Shown here in pieces: positions 11,658 through 25,152 of a stretch of DNA of 64,000 nucleotides. The DNA lies in assembly GCF_013373865.1 (NCBI RefSeq), contig NC_050476.1, forward strand, positions 1,006,826 through 1,070,825. The letters are read 5' to 3'. Source of the stretch: Monomorium pharaonis. Lineage: Eukaryota; Arthropoda; Insecta; Hymenoptera; Formicidae. The notes under the pieces are model-generated. The model did no database searches, was not told where the DNA came from, and saw only the letters and a list, made by a program, of their open reading frames with translations. Positions within the stretch are counted from its first letter, which is position 1, and each line of letters begins with the position of its first letter. The translations under genes were made by a program, and so were the position numbers.

Positions 11658-14600
11658 GATGATCAGAGTTATAAGTAAAGCACAAATATATGAATACAGA
11701 TTCTAACGTAGTTGAAACTTAGAGAACAGAAAGTGTCTTGAAATTAAACACAAAATATATTTTATTTTAATCGATGTCTATATTAAAGATTTAATCTACA
11801 TTTCATAATTTACGTTTTGTCAATTCTTGTCAAAAATGCATTAGAAATAGAGCTTGGTAATATTGAATGAATTAATCCCAATTAAATATTTGATTGATAT
11901 AGCCAAAGAATAATTTTATTCCAAACTTAATAATATTAAGTAAATATTACTAAGATTGGTTTCTAAATATTTAAAAAAGAATAAAATTATTTTTAAAAAT
12001 ACAATTAATTTCTTATAACACAAAACTCAGAACTGTTCACGTTGCTTCCGAAATCTATTAAATCTTTTATTTGACGTAATCATGACGTACATTCCGGATA
12101 ATTAAAAAAATTGGACTCGTTACTTACACTTCGAACATTGTGAAAATCAATTAATATGTACGTTTTTTCAATTTTATACTCTTACGAGATTGTACTGAAA
12201 ATGATCCGAAACAAAGAATCAAAATGTATACATTATTATATATGAATTTATACGAAAAGCTTGTAATGGTTCTAAGTTAACATTATTCCTGCTTATTTAT
12301 AATAAAATTACTCTTAGTTACATTAACTGAATATTTAATTGGCATTATTTCACTCTATTATTTTAATTATCAACGTCCAAATTTTTTCTTTAGTGTAGAG
12401 ATTGAAAAAGATAAAGCGACACGATCTAATCGTCCTGAACACGGCATTTTTCGATCGGTATCGGTTCCGTCTCTGTGCCTCGTTTGAGAAAAGGAAAAAA
12501 AAGCGATCGGCTACACGATCGAGAATGCGTAACCGCATGGAACGAGACGTACATAATTGTACGCGCGTAATGGGGCCGTTGAGTTACCTCAAAAGAAGAC
12601 CCCTCCCGAATGATACCAATTATGCCATCAACGTACCACGCGTACGTTCCCCTCCCGCTGTCGACGATTTTCTGTCACAGCACAGTCACGACTCGCCCGC
12701 ATGTCACAACCCCCGCTTGTGTAACTACCCCTAAAGTGGAGCGCCTCGTATAATGCCGCGTCGCGATTCTCGCTGGGGTTCACCGCGCGCGGCGATCTCA
12801 GGATAGGGACGGGAAAGAAATATGTAATTGTCCATATTTACCCTTGCACCCGGCATATTCAAACAACAACACGAAACATCCCCTCCGGAGACACCCCCAT
12901 AGTACGGATAAGGCGTCGACTCAATCCGGACACGGACTCAAATATTTTCCTTCTGTCGCTTCGCGATAATACTGCCCATTCTTAATCTGTCCTTTCAAAT
13001 TAAACATTTTTACTAATACGAAATTGAATTGACTCATAGAAACAATAACATGAATGTGCACACAAATTTTAGAGAAACTCATTAAGATGTACTTAAAAGA
13101 AGAATACTCTATCAAAAAATGATATAAAATTTTAGCGAAAGAATAAAAGTCAGAATAAACAAATTGAATTTTTGTTTTAATTTAATATTTTCCATCAAAA
13201 ATAATAAAAGGCTAAATTACTAGCAAATATTATCTGTTTCAAGTATTTCATCACGCTTATATACATCCGTCAAATCTGTCATGTGTGTCATAAGCGTCAA
13301 AATTATTTAAACTATATTCTGAATTCTAGTAAATTAATGTTTCAATCCAAAATATTAAATTAAAACAAAAAAACAATTTGCTTATTACTCTAATTTTGCT
13401 TAAATAAAATTTTATGATGTAACATTCCTTGAAGAAGTATAAATTTTCTTCTTTTGATAACATCTTGTTTCTCTAACATTTGCGATGAGTATATTTCAAG
13501 AAGAGATTCATCAAGAAAATATTTTTCACCAAATATGACCATTACGTAGACAAAGAAAAGTAAATTGAGTTAACATTTTTCTTAGTAGTAGTAGAATTGA
13601 TTTTTTTCCGTTTATACGAATTCCCTTCCGTGTTTACAACATCGCTGAAATTATGTCGATCCGTTCCGGTCGCCTCAGTCACGCTGGTGAGGCAGGAATG
13701 TAAGGACAAGACGGCGAGAAGCCGAAAAACGGAGCGACGACGGAGAGAAGAGCACGCGAAAGGAGTCGACGAGTCACCCCCGCGCGCGCGCGGGGGTGAG
13801 CCAAGCCGCCCAGCTGGAGGCAGATAATCAAATAAACCTGCACGCACCGTATAAATTATCAATCAGGGCGCGATTGTGCAACCCCAACAGAGAGGGAGCC
13901 ATCCATGTCGGTAAGGGTTGTTACATCGACGTCGAGGGTGAGGGGCCGAAGAGAAGGAGGAGAGCGGACGTGTGCGTCCGTCGCCGTCGTGTCGAATGAC
14001 CCCGCAACCGTTATCTTCCTCGCGTGCGTGGGCGTGCATGAACGTGAGTTCACGCCCTGTAGTTTCGAGGGGATAAGATAACGGGGGTGAGAGGAGGTGG
14101 GGACAAACGTCGGAGGGAGAGACGACGTGTGCACGTGCCAGAGAGAGAATCGTCATCGCGCGTAAGGTGTTTCGTGTTGCACGTGTGCAACGAGATCTTC
14201 GTGGCCGCCGAAGCCGAGCACCATTCTTTTTAACTCTTTATTCGCGGGGAAAGATATCTCGGGAATCTCGATCGCGGGATCATTGATTGCGACCGTCTGT
14301 TGCGTCACGCGATTCGCTCGCGAGAACCTCCTCTCCGGGAGATTGTCTCCGCTGCATGTGTTTGTAACTGAGACTGGCAACCAATTCGCTCGGGCTCGTA
14401 AAGGAATGTTTGCTGCATTGACAAGGCCGCCTCGATCACGCGCAACGGGAGCGAGAAACAAGCATAGCCGAGCCAATTAAGCGTCAAGGGGGATCAACCG
14501 GCTCGAGCGCCTGAGGCGTCGACGTATCGAAATTAATCGGCCCGTCGGCTAATTCTCCCCAAACTCGCCCATGATACTCCCGCTGCCCGTGTATACAGAG

Positions 14601-14700
14601 TGTACCTTGAATTCGTCATAATTAGTTCCACCGATTTCACTCACCGATGCATATTGTCAATTTTTTAAGTCCTTCTCTGAGAAATATATATTTGCCACAA
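11658..14700. other. Intergenic: AT-rich, then CpG-rich island; no gene seen
   Basis: The segment is AT-rich to about 12.4 kb, CpG-rich at 12.4-12.9 kb, AT-rich to 13.55 kb, then strongly CpG-rich at 13.6-14.6 kb. A 24-bp perfect palindrome with a (CG)n core lies at 13775-13798. Overlapping open frames in the GC-rich part appear on both strands and have no family signature or shared splice structure, so I treat them as chance frames. Confidence 0.45.
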
Positions 14701-14753
14701 ATAAAAAAATTAATAAAGAAGAATGAAAATACCTTTATTTAGGTTTCCTATCG

Positions 14754-15220
14754 CGAATGATCGATCAATCGATTGTGCATTAGGACAAGATACTTCCAGT
14801 CAAATTTGGTGGAAATCGTATTCTGCGTTTAAGCGCGAGACACAAGAAACCATATAAATGAATTTAAATAATATTTATAACAAATAGGAAAATGCACGTC
14901 CTCTCGCGAATGATCGATCAGTCGATTGTGCGTTAAGACAAGATACTTTCAGTCAAATTTGGTAGAAATCGTATTCTGCGTTTAGGCGTGAAACACAAGA
15001 AACGATATAAATTAATTTAAATAATATTTATAACAATTAGGAAAATGCACGTCCTCCAACGAATGATCGATCAGTCGATTGTGCGTTACGGAAAGATACT
15101 TCCAGTCAAATTTGATGGAAATCGTATTCTGCGTTTAGGCGTGAGACACAAGAAACAATATATATTAATTTAAAAAATATTTATAACAATTAAGAAAATG
15201 CACGTCCTCTCGCAAATAAT
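14754..15220. repeat. Tandem satellite, 153-bp period, three copies plus stub
   Basis: Units start at 14754, 14907 and 15060, with a degenerate fourth start at 15213; each interval is exactly 153 bp. Each unit opens with CGAATGATCGATCARTCGAT, contains AAATCGTATTCTGCGTTTA and ends with AAAATGCACGTCCTC. Units 2 and 3 are closest, and unit 1 differs at scattered sites. No open frame runs through the array. Confidence 0.9.
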
Positions 15221-17551
15221 CGATTATGTATTATTATGATTAAATCCTATGCAAATTTTTCAAGGTTTGTTAAAAATCTTATAACCAGGGAATTTTTAAC
15301 GTTTGATTGAATGGTTCCCCCTGGAAACGCCTATATGACGTTCAACCCTGGCTGCTGCCTTTGGCTGCTAGCTTCAGCTATAACATATTGGCTCAATACT
15401 AATTTATTTCCGTGCATTGCCATTCTCACTGATCACGGTTCACGATCGGTGGCGATTTTGCGCCAAAGCAAAGGCATCTCGTTCGCTATTACAGAATACG
15501 AAGAATAAATAATTCGGGTCGCACGTTCCGCTGTGCCGCGAAGCGGAATGCACCTATTAAGCAGCGCGGCCACGCGTCCCGAATAGAAAAGAATCCCGGG
15601 GGAGCCTAAATAGTTTTCTATAGCCGCAGGCAGTGCGCGATTGTGCACTGATCCATACATGACGTACGCACGTACGTACGCACGATAGAATGAGATATCG
15701 TCCGCGTTCTCACGTTTCGACGTCAATGCGCAGACTACGATCGTCGGGAGCGCATCTAGGTATTATACATCGAGGAGTGCAAACACCTCGACGACCCGGC
15801 GAAAACGGCGATAGCAGCGAGCGTCCATCGAATCGCGTCGATAAATGGCTCGATAAACGAGAACTAGAGATTCAGCTCTGTTTATTTATCGCGATTGATC
15901 GACGCGCCCGGCGGCGGCCGTTTCGCCTTCGCCGGGTCGCGCGCAAATGGCCGCGGGCTTTTATTTAATAAGTTGTTATAAATTAAAGGGCTACCGCATA
16001 TTAAACCACCCTCTCGGCATATTTATAGTCATTCTTAAGAAAGCGTATATATACCGGGCATACACGGTTATTGTAAATCATCACCGGCTCTCGGTGCGCC
16101 GCACGCCACGCACACGCAGATCGACGCTGCATTCATGGCGTTCCCCTCCCTCTCACGTTTCCTTCCTTCTTTTTTTTACGTGGACTCTCTTATGAATTTA
16201 TCTTCGGCGATGAAACCTCAAACGGTTTTAATTGCCGCTTCGGGCATCGCGCGCTCCGACGATCTCCTTCTCGCGGTTACCGCGGGATCCTTCCAAGTAA
16301 CCTGCCTCAGCGCCTCGTTATCTTTGTCTCGAGACTCCGGTCCAGAGAGAGACGATAAGCGCTTTTCTGTTCTCCGTTAGCATCTAGAGTAGCAATTTAC
16401 AAAAACAGATAAGTTTGTTTTTTTAGCACCCATAGAGTTGCAGAAATGCAGTTTACATTCTAGTATTAAACAATCCTAAAGATTAATTTTTTTAATGTAC
16501 GAATGACATATACGTAAGATAATACTTGTACTTAATATGATCATCCATCTAATTAGCTCACCTTTCGTTTCTAAATAGTTACACAACGAATTTTACATAT
16601 AAACGCTAATATACCGCTCAAGAAGTCTTTGTTTAATTAATTGGAGCTTTTTGTCAAGTAAAAGTTAAGATAACACCTCGTGATATATAAACAATTTTAT
16701 ATTTAATAAATAGTTGTATGTGTGATACTTTTCATAAGTATTAATATACTTATTAATATGTTATTATTAATATAAGTGCTTATTTAAACATGTAATTTTT
16801 TTATTTTGCATTTTTTCAAAAATATTTATAAAAAATAGAAAAATAAATAATTAGACTATATATAATCAATATGATCCAAGTGCTATTTTGTTTTAAATCT
16901 TCACTTATATAAATAATTAAAAATATTTCATACATATTTTTCTTTTGATTTCAGAAATGTCTTTTATTTTAAACCTGACCCTTATTTTTAAATTTCGTAT
17001 TCATAAAAAAATAAAAAAATCCTCAAACCTTTGATGGACCATATTGGGTACAGGTGCCTTATATGATCTCAACCTTTAGTGGAGTAATCCTGTTGAAATA
17101 ATTGTACTCATAAAAGAAAGCTCTACACATAGCTGAATGTTACTCTTGATTTGACAGATGTAATATTAATAAGCACCCAAATAGGCGTAGCGACGAAAAA
17201 AAAGGGAGAAAGGTTTTTTTACGAAATAGAGAAACCTAATCTCTCCAGACTCGATCGTGCCTTCGCACTCGCGGCGATAATGATCGTTCGGCATCCAGAT
17301 AGGGTAACGTAATGCGCTTAACCAAGAGAAGACGATGGTATCGAAGTAGTTCGATAGTTCGCGCTAACAGCATTTGACCCCAGAGCCGAGGCTTGTTCTC
17401 GGTTTGTCGGAGACGCTAACAATGCCTTATGTCGGCGTTTCGCTACTCGTGTCACGCGCCTACATGCGAGAGTTATTCGACGGCGGAACGTGTTTCTCGT
17501 TCCTGGAGTTTCCGCTATAATGCGATCATCCCCCGGGACCCCCAGCTCCCC

Positions 17552-17643
<92 letters not shown>

Positions 17644-18635
17644 TGCTAGAATCCATTGTCGTCCTTAGAATGGCACGCGGCAGGATTTGGTACCGTCGCA
17701 AACGATACAAACGATCTAATTTCGTCGTCGTGGTAAGAGAAGGGGGTGGTAGATCCCTCTTCCCCGAGGGAAAAGCCTCTACAAACTGTATTGCTCAAAT
17801 TTGACTGGTAACGTATCGCACACGCGTACAAAAAGGGATGTAAAAGATCCTTCATTCAATCTTTCGAATCTTTCTTCTAGCCTCGAGAGTAGTTACAATT
17901 CCGCGGTTCACCATAATCCTGCGCATGTACACGAGACTGGAGAACTTAAAGCGTGCCGCTCGTCATAAGTCATCTCAAGGAAGCGAGAAACGGAGAAGGG
18001 AATGTGGAAGAAGGGGAGGGGGAGAAGTGTCCCCGAAAATCGTGAAACCCACGCGGCGAGAGTCGCGCAGTCTCTCCCGAGAGAGAGGTTGGTTAATATA
18101 TTTTATCTACTGGCCGGAGAGATACGTCCAGCCGAGGTGCGGGCTTTTATACACCGCGTACCGGTATTTATGTGTCGCCGCCTTGCCTAAGCGTTTGATA
18201 TATGAACTATGAAAGGGAGGAAGGAATGATATAGGACGTGGAGCAAGGACATGGAGGTGAAACGGAGGGCTCCGATCGTCTCTACCTCGCCTCGCGATAT
18301 ATGTTCCTTTGACAACGAGAAGAGAAAGAGACAGAGGAGAGCCCAAAAGAGGCGAGAAAAATATGTTTAGTCAAATACTCTCTCGCGGATGTATCTGCGG
18401 AGAAAGAAAAAATCACGCTAGCTAAACTTGCACACTGAACCTCCCCTCATTTTTTAAATCCTGCGGGTTGTTTCTCGTTGTTACTCTCCCTCCCTACCTC
18501 CCCCAACGAATGTCTCGAGAAAATATCTCGAGGAAAAATCACCGTGTCTCATAAGCGTCAAGGTAGAGACATAATTTAAGGGACGAAGGATGAGGCTTCT
18601 TCAAGTAGGCCTCGCGCGGAAACTAGAGGGAGGAA

Positions 18636-18668
<33 letters not shown>

Positions 18669-20340
18669 AAAGCCGAAGCAGTGAGAGGACGGTTGCTTGA
18701 TTGGGTTAGCACTTAGCGCCGTGATTGCCGTTTGTGACTCTCTTTTGCCATTTCGCTTCCAAGTACCCTCCGCTCGAGACTGCGAATCAGGGGGAGGGCG
18801 GCCCCGATTATTCCCGCGTCCTGCCTCTCTTCTTCTTCTCTCGCGCCAATTTCGGGAAATTTTCCGACGGGCCAACACCAGAGATTTTCACCGATCTCCC
18901 TCGCAATTTTCTTCCATTGCAATTGAAGAAAAAAAAACAAAGAAAGAGAGAAAAGGAAAAGAAAAACGCCTCAGCCCATTTTTCTCGGGTCTCAGTCGCT
19001 TGTCCGCTCTCGGTTTCTCGTAATCAGCTATGCAAACGATCTTCAGGCGCAATAAAAATGGAAGTATCTATAATGGCATCGGAGGGTTTTTGCTCGTAAA
19101 CGTTTCCCGTGAAATACGCACTTAATAAAGGGCTGGGAACAAGTCTGGGACCTCGTAGATGACCGGTGTCTTGCTGGTGCACGGATGTACGCACGGGAGC
19201 GTTAATGCCGTCCGGTGAGCGCGCACTCACCAAATTTCTCCGTCATGTGTATATAAGATACGTGTGTTTCCGTTTTACAGTGCAATAAAAATGCAAGCTG
19301 TAACTCGGCTAGGGAATGTTCTGTGAGGTGATAAGCGAACCTCTTGGGCATCACGAAACATATCCTCGAGAAGGCGCCAGCGCGTTTGCTCAAGAGCAAC
19401 GTTTTAACGCTCTCGATCGTACTACGCGTTTATTCAAAACTAAGTGAAAACGAGCTCAAGTTGTTAGTTGTCATTACACCATAATCTCGAGGGGCATCTT
19501 ACGGTTGCCTTATGACCACTAATGATAATTGCAGCGTGCGCGGCGCCGCCTGATCAACATGATTCCAGGAGTCCAACGTGATCTCTTGGCGCAACGTTCT
19601 CATTCCGAGGTTTCACAGCGACGACGGTCTCTCGGGAAGGAAGGAAAAAAAATTAAAAAGCAAGGCCATTGTTTTTATCATCCCATCTGCGGTCTCGTCG
19701 AGCAATCAATTCAAATTTCAATCTCGCGAGCTTCGTTTGCGCGAGGGCCGCGTTACTCGTAAACGTGAAATATTCACAAGAGGATGATTTATCCTGTTCA
19801 CGGAGGATCTTTCTCGAACCCGACTTCTTTCTATTACACGTATATATGTACGTTGCTGCGTCGTCAACATCATGGATCGATCTATACACATGTGTAGCGC
19901 GTTTCACAAGCGCATACGCGCGTTCGAAGAAACGCAACGACTAAGGCAGAGAAAGAAGGGGAGTCAGAAAGGGATAGAGAGAAAGAGAACCACAATAAAT
20001 TACCTATAAATCAAAAAGGGAGTAAAAGGATAGCGGCGAGAAGCGGCAGCCGCGGCGAGTTACGGTTTCGCGTTAAATATGAAATACTGCGAGCCCCGTA
20101 GTATATTATGCGCATACACGTGCATACACGATATTAAGTAGCTGCTTAACATATTTTAATTGCCGGATTAAAATTTAAAAGGTCACGAGGCGGCGTCTGC
20201 ACCCCGGTTAATAGTCGCCTCTTCCGTTCGTAAAAAAAAATTCTGTCGAGCTCGGGGCTAAGGCAAGATGTTACACGTAAGATGTATTTTGCTGTAACGC
20301 AAAAATCTAAAGCTTCGTATTATATGAAAAAAACAACCTT
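15221..20340. other. Intergenic, mostly CpG-rich; no gene seen
   Basis: CpG-rich blocks at about 15.3-16.4 and 17.2-20.3 kb are separated by an AT-rich block at 16.4-17.2 kb. A long (CT)n tract with an embedded (ATCT)n lies at about 17556-17641 and a (GA)n tract at about 18641-18668. Open frames translate mainly into Ser/Leu or Arg/Glu repeats from these tracts. It may hold regulatory DNA, but nothing specific can be named. Confidence 0.4.
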
Positions 20341-20355
20341 CTCGTTAAAGCATTA

Positions 20356-20550
20356 AAAAATTTAGTTAGATACAGATCTGAAAAAAATTTTATTGGACCG
20401 TTAAAATGTAAAACTATGTATGTAGAACGCTTACAATGAGCGATGCTGCAAAAAATTTAGACTTTCTAGCAACTTGAGTGTTCTACATAATTATTTCGAC
20501 AATCCAACACAGTTATTTTCTGATCTGTATCTACTTATGCTAAATTTTTA
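20356..20550. mobile_element. MITE-like element, copy A (about 195 bp)
   Basis: The left end TTTAGTTAGATACAGATCTG and the right end TTTTCTGATCTGTATCTA are inverted repeats of each other. The interior contains GTAGAACGCTTACAATGA, a GATGCTGCAAA motif and TTCTAGCAACTTGAGTG. The same order of motifs recurs in at least six other places in the window. It has no coding capacity. Confidence 0.75.
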
Positions 20551-22104
20551 GTTAAACCGTTTTTTCCGTCGAGATAAATGTACGAAATTTTTATTACGGT
20601 TATCTTTTCGCAATTTCCGTTCGCCACATAAAAGAAAAAATAGTATTTTCTCTCTCTCTTTTTCTTTCTTTTTCTGTTGATTATATATATGCACTATCTA
20701 ATCGATATTGATAATATTAATAAAATAAGAAAAAAGGGATCTCGCGCGCGCGCGTATATGCGGGGTAATTTTCCCAAGTGTGGACACGAGCGAAATGATA
20801 TATCGTCGAGTATAATGCGTATGAATAACGATAAACGATATTTTCGATATTTACGGCTGCCCCAGTCGGCATTAGAAAACCTTCTTCCTCCCCCTTCTTT
20901 CCCCCGAAATTGTAACGAGTTTCAAAGGAAGACTCACCTAGCCAAAGGCTCCGACGATTCCGACATGAAGGCCGCGTTCGCCCATTAAAAATGCCTTATT
21001 AATATTGTAATTCCCTTTTAATACGCGTAAATCTAGGATCAAGACAAGGCCACCTCGGAGACTGTTTTATGGCTGCTTAGGTTTTATAGATCTCTCTCTG
21101 AGTGCGCCGCCCGTCTTTTGTGAGATAATGCTTCGCATCCTGAAACCAAGTCTCATCAGTCTGAACATGGCGATCGAAATAATTGGGGAGTAATCACTTA
21201 GATCGTCGTCTGTGCAAGATTATGCTATTTTCTACAAATGTTACCACAAAAGATATTGATCGTTGCTTTACCAACGTGTATTGAGACTACAATGAGATAA
21301 AAAGTCTGATAATAACTCGTAAAAAATAGATGATAATTATTAAAAAATTTAGTAAAATAATATCAATTAAATTTTCAAAAAAATGTAAATAAAGGTTTTA
21401 ATATTATCTTTTCATTTTCTGTATGTAAATATTTTTCGCAATAGATTGTAATATTTTAAAATACTAATAATATCATTATCAAATAATAAATCAATTTTGT
21501 AATATTATTTTTAAATGATTGCGTTTCAAGATCGACTGTGTTTGGCGTGCAGTTTATAAAACTGAAAATTATTTACATATTAAATCATATTAACTATCAG
21601 CATTGATGCTTTTTTATCTATTAGTGATTACTTAAATCTAGTTCAAGTTATTATTGTTTACTATTGTAATGCTTGATAACATTTATTAAAAATTGCACTA
21701 ATACGTTAAACAAATTACCTTTGGTAGCTATATCGCAAAACTCTTTTCTCAGTCAGAAGAATTAATTGAAATACCATCGACAAGGTGTACATACCTAACA
21801 ACCCGTGATTTCTTGTAAGAAGGCTATCTCGCGGAAAGAGAAAGCTCAGTCGTGACGAGATGCTGCTCGGTTGAGGGCACAAAAGCGACGAGAATACAAG
21901 CCAATTGTTAAGTAGGCGCTAATTATCGTCATCCGAGATAATAATTGTATCAAACGAAAAGGAAAAAAGGGAAAGAGGGAGAGAGGGAGGGAACGAGAGG
22001 GAGGGTTTTGCCACACTGAATCGAAACTACCGATCATGCTCCCAAATAGTGATCGAACGTGCGGTGAGCTTTCGTCTGTAGACATGCGCGCGTAACCGAA
22101 ACGA

Positions 22105-22143
<39 letters not shown>

Positions 22144-22737
22144 GAGAGAGACTGTATTCATGTATATACGCAGATACTCATACACGCAGATAGATAAGTG
22201 GGCGCGAGCCTTTCCGATCGCTCGGTTGATGGCCCGGTCTCGCGTAAAGGAGATAAATCGACCGTGCCATTCAAAGTCCGCGGGTCTGAATCCTGATGCC
22301 CAGGCCTTCTCGACGGCGCGCATCCTCGAGCCGTCGAACGCATGCACTACCATCGACGGGAGAGGAGAGATCCGAGAGACGCTCGCGCGCGCCGTATCGT
22401 TTCCGACGCGACCGTGGCCCACAAGAAAAGACCGAATCGCGCGCATACCTTTATTATTATCGGTAACACAAAGGACCAGGGAAAGGGCACCACCGCCGCC
22501 GCCGCTGCAAAGTCGGTCCTCTGATGGCCGCTGGTATGACGAGGTAAATTATTTATTCACCGGCGACTGCACGGGTGAATAATGGTTCCCTCCTTCGGGG
22601 CGCGAACACGGCACCGCGCGCGCGAGAAAAAGAGAGAGAGAGAGAGAGCCGCGCGTTATTGATCACCGAAATATCAAGAGTAGGCGTATCCATCATCCGC
22701 TGGTCCGTCGATGAACGCTCACGTGTCGAAATGTTAC

Positions 22738-22810
<73 letters not shown>

Positions 22811-22817
22811 CTCTCGC

Positions 22818-22855
<38 letters not shown>

Positions 22856-23335
22856 GCAACAAGCGCGCGAGAGAATTCGTTGTATACGTGTGCGCGCACA
22901 TGTTAGGTATGCGCGCGTACCGACAATAAAATCGATTTTTCACACGGGGGCCGTTTATCATGCGGCTGCGATAATGGGGCGTGCGAGGAGATACGGGATA
23001 AATATTTCGAAGTAAATAATCGTTAGCTCTATGGTATCGGAGTGTCGAGGGGGGCATTAATAACCCCGAGTGCCTGTCTTTACGCTGCGCGCCGAGGCGT
23101 CCGAGCTGATTTTCGCGCGTGGGGAGATCGCTCTGCTCGTATCACTTGACGGCGCCTTGCATCGCTCAATCATAGAGTGCGCCCGGCCGTTTAACCACTC
23201 CGCGTGATTCTCGAATCACGGACGCGCGGTCGTTTGCAAAATTGCCGCCGTCGATTTGAGGATTTCATGACGAACAATGAGCGGCACGACGAGGAGCGTG
23301 TACTTGAGGATTCTGCACGGAAAAAACGATTTTTC
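20551..23335. other. Intergenic with CT/GA tracts; no gene seen
   Basis: An AT-rich block at 21.2-21.8 kb is followed by CpG-rich DNA at 21.8-23.3 kb. GA tracts lie at about 22104-22151 and 22628-22648. A (CT)n run at 22741-22805 is followed within 15 bp by (GA)n to about 22855. Confidence 0.4.
22741..22855. repeat. (CT)n followed by (GA)n inverted tract
   Basis: About 65 bp of CT dinucleotides run into CTTTCTTTCTCTCGCGAGAA and then into a GA tract of about 45 bp, so the two halves are complementary around TCTCGCGAGA. Translations give poly Ser-Leu or Arg-Glu and are not genes. Confidence 0.85.
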
Positions 23336-24410
23336 TGAAGTGTCAAAAAAAGCTACAGATGGAGGTCTGAAAATAATTTTGTTGGATTATTAAATAATTA
23401 TGTAGGATAATCAAACCAGCTGATTGCTAGATCCCATGTGGAAATTCATCTAGGCATGCTCTATTTAATATTGGCCCCATAACGGGCGTTACTTAGGCAT
23501 CCAAAATAAAGGCTTTTCGGACTGAAACCTATTCAAGGCCTATTCAGGCCTATTTAGGATATTTGAACTTGGGCTTGCCTGAATTGGGCCTGGTTTAAAT
23601 TTACAACTTTTTCCCCAAGACTCACAGTTAGGTTTGCCCGGTTACAGCCCGTATAGGACCTAGTTTGAATTAGATATTTGCTCCAAAACAGTTATATTTA
23701 GGTTTGCCTAGTTATAGCTTTTTTCTCAATTCTTATATTTTAATTATTTTAATATATTAATTGTATTAGACTTAAATATTTCAAAGTAACATACCGTTTT
23801 CCATGTCTGATAGACTAAAGTAATTAGCTAATACATTATTTATAAAATCTATTATTTTATTGAGTTTGTTGTCTTCTATGTTTGGCTTTTAAATAGATCG
23901 TAAAGAAAAACAAAAGTTTTAAATAGAATATTAATTGCAAATAACCGATATCAGACTCGTAATATGTTTTTGTAAGATTTTAAAAAAATACCATTTCTGT
24001 ATTACAAATACTGATATCTATTTCGATTGATTAAACGATACGATTATATGTATAATACATAATGCATAAAATATAATAAATAATTGATATATTTTAAAAT
24101 TGTTGTTTTTATTTATTTATTAAATATAATAAATTGGGCAATGATATATCCTGTAATTTTGGCTCAATTTATTTTACATATATAAACCCAACTTAAATAT
24201 AATTAACCATCTAATTAACCATTTGAACGCTTCAAAGTATTAGTGCTAAATAGATAGCAATTTCCATCAAATTATTAAGGTTATGGAAAAAGATAAATTT
24301 AACAATAAAATTAATAGATAAATAAATTAATACTATTTATTTTTAATATATTTTTCAAAATTTAACTGCTTTTATAAATACTATAATTGCGTCAGTTTAT
24401 AACATATATA

Positions 24411-25036
24411 GTACAGGGAAATTAGACTCAGAAACCACTGTTTCGAGAAAAAATTCTAAGAGGCACTTTTATTGCAGATTCTTAATCATACAAACATATT
24501 AAACAAAAATTCAACTCGGAAAAAGTTGGGAATTATTGTGTAAACAATGAAAGAAAGTGAAAATTTTCGTTTTTTGGCAATAAAAAAAATTTATTACTGT
24601 TAGCAAAAAACAAAAAATGTAAGCTTATAGGTATTAAAAATATCTATTAAATGAGCCGTCGAACGTTCCAATTGGTTTATTTTTTAAGAAGAAAAAAATT
24701 AAAAACTGCTAAAATTTACCTTTTTTTAAATTGTTAATAAATAATTAATAACTAATGGCAAATTCTTGTAATAGGGCTTAAATAGTAGCGGTTACTATTC
24801 TCTAAAAGTCTTGAAAATTTTAGCCCAAAACATTCATAACTTTTGACACAAAGCGATTTGTTATTTAATTACTTTTTAATTTTTTAATTTTTAATTAACA
24901 TTTAATTAACAACACAACTTTTTCCGAGTTGACTTTTTGTTTAATATGTTTGTATGATTTTTCCGAATAAGAATCTGCAATAAAAGTGCTTCTTACAATT
25001 TTTTTTCGAAAAAGTCTAATTTTAATTTTATTGTAC
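24411..25036. repeat. Long imperfect inverted repeat (arms about 120 bp)
   Basis: The left arm has AATTAGACT, GGCACTTTTATTGCAGATTC, ATACAAACATATTAAACA and CAACTCGGAAAAAGTTG. The right arm has the same blocks in reverse complement (CAACTTTTTCCGAGTTGAC, TGTTTAATATGTTTGTAT, GAATCTGCAATAAAAGTGC, AAAAAGTCTAATTTT). The loop is about 385 bp. Confidence 0.8.
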
Positions 25037-25080
25037 TAATAAGTATATATAGACAATAACAAGTATCCAAACCAATAAAT

Positions 25081-25152
25081 CAATTGGTGCAGTGGATAGA
25101 GTACAAGTTTTGTAATCCTAAGGTCCCGGGTTCAAAACTACCATCGGCAAGT
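25081..25152 (+). repeat. tRNA-derived SINE-like head
   Basis: The segment has an A-box-like TTGGTGCAGTGGATAGAG and a B-box-like GGTTCAAAACTACC about 45 bp downstream, the arrangement of an internal Pol III promoter. The acceptor and anticodon stems do not pair well, and an AT-rich tail with AAATTAAATTAAATT follows, so a tRNA-derived SINE or degenerate tRNA fits better than a functional tRNA. Confidence 0.55.

Noticed and set aside
22575..23057. Open frames of 107-146 aa on both strands over the CT/GA tract
   Set aside because: They are produced by uninterrupted dinucleotide repeats (Ser-Leu or Arg-Glu) and have no flanking splice signals or domain.
25081..25152. Functional tRNA gene
   Set aside because: The A- and B-box motifs are present but the cloverleaf stems pair poorly and the segment sits in a transposon; called SINE-like instead.
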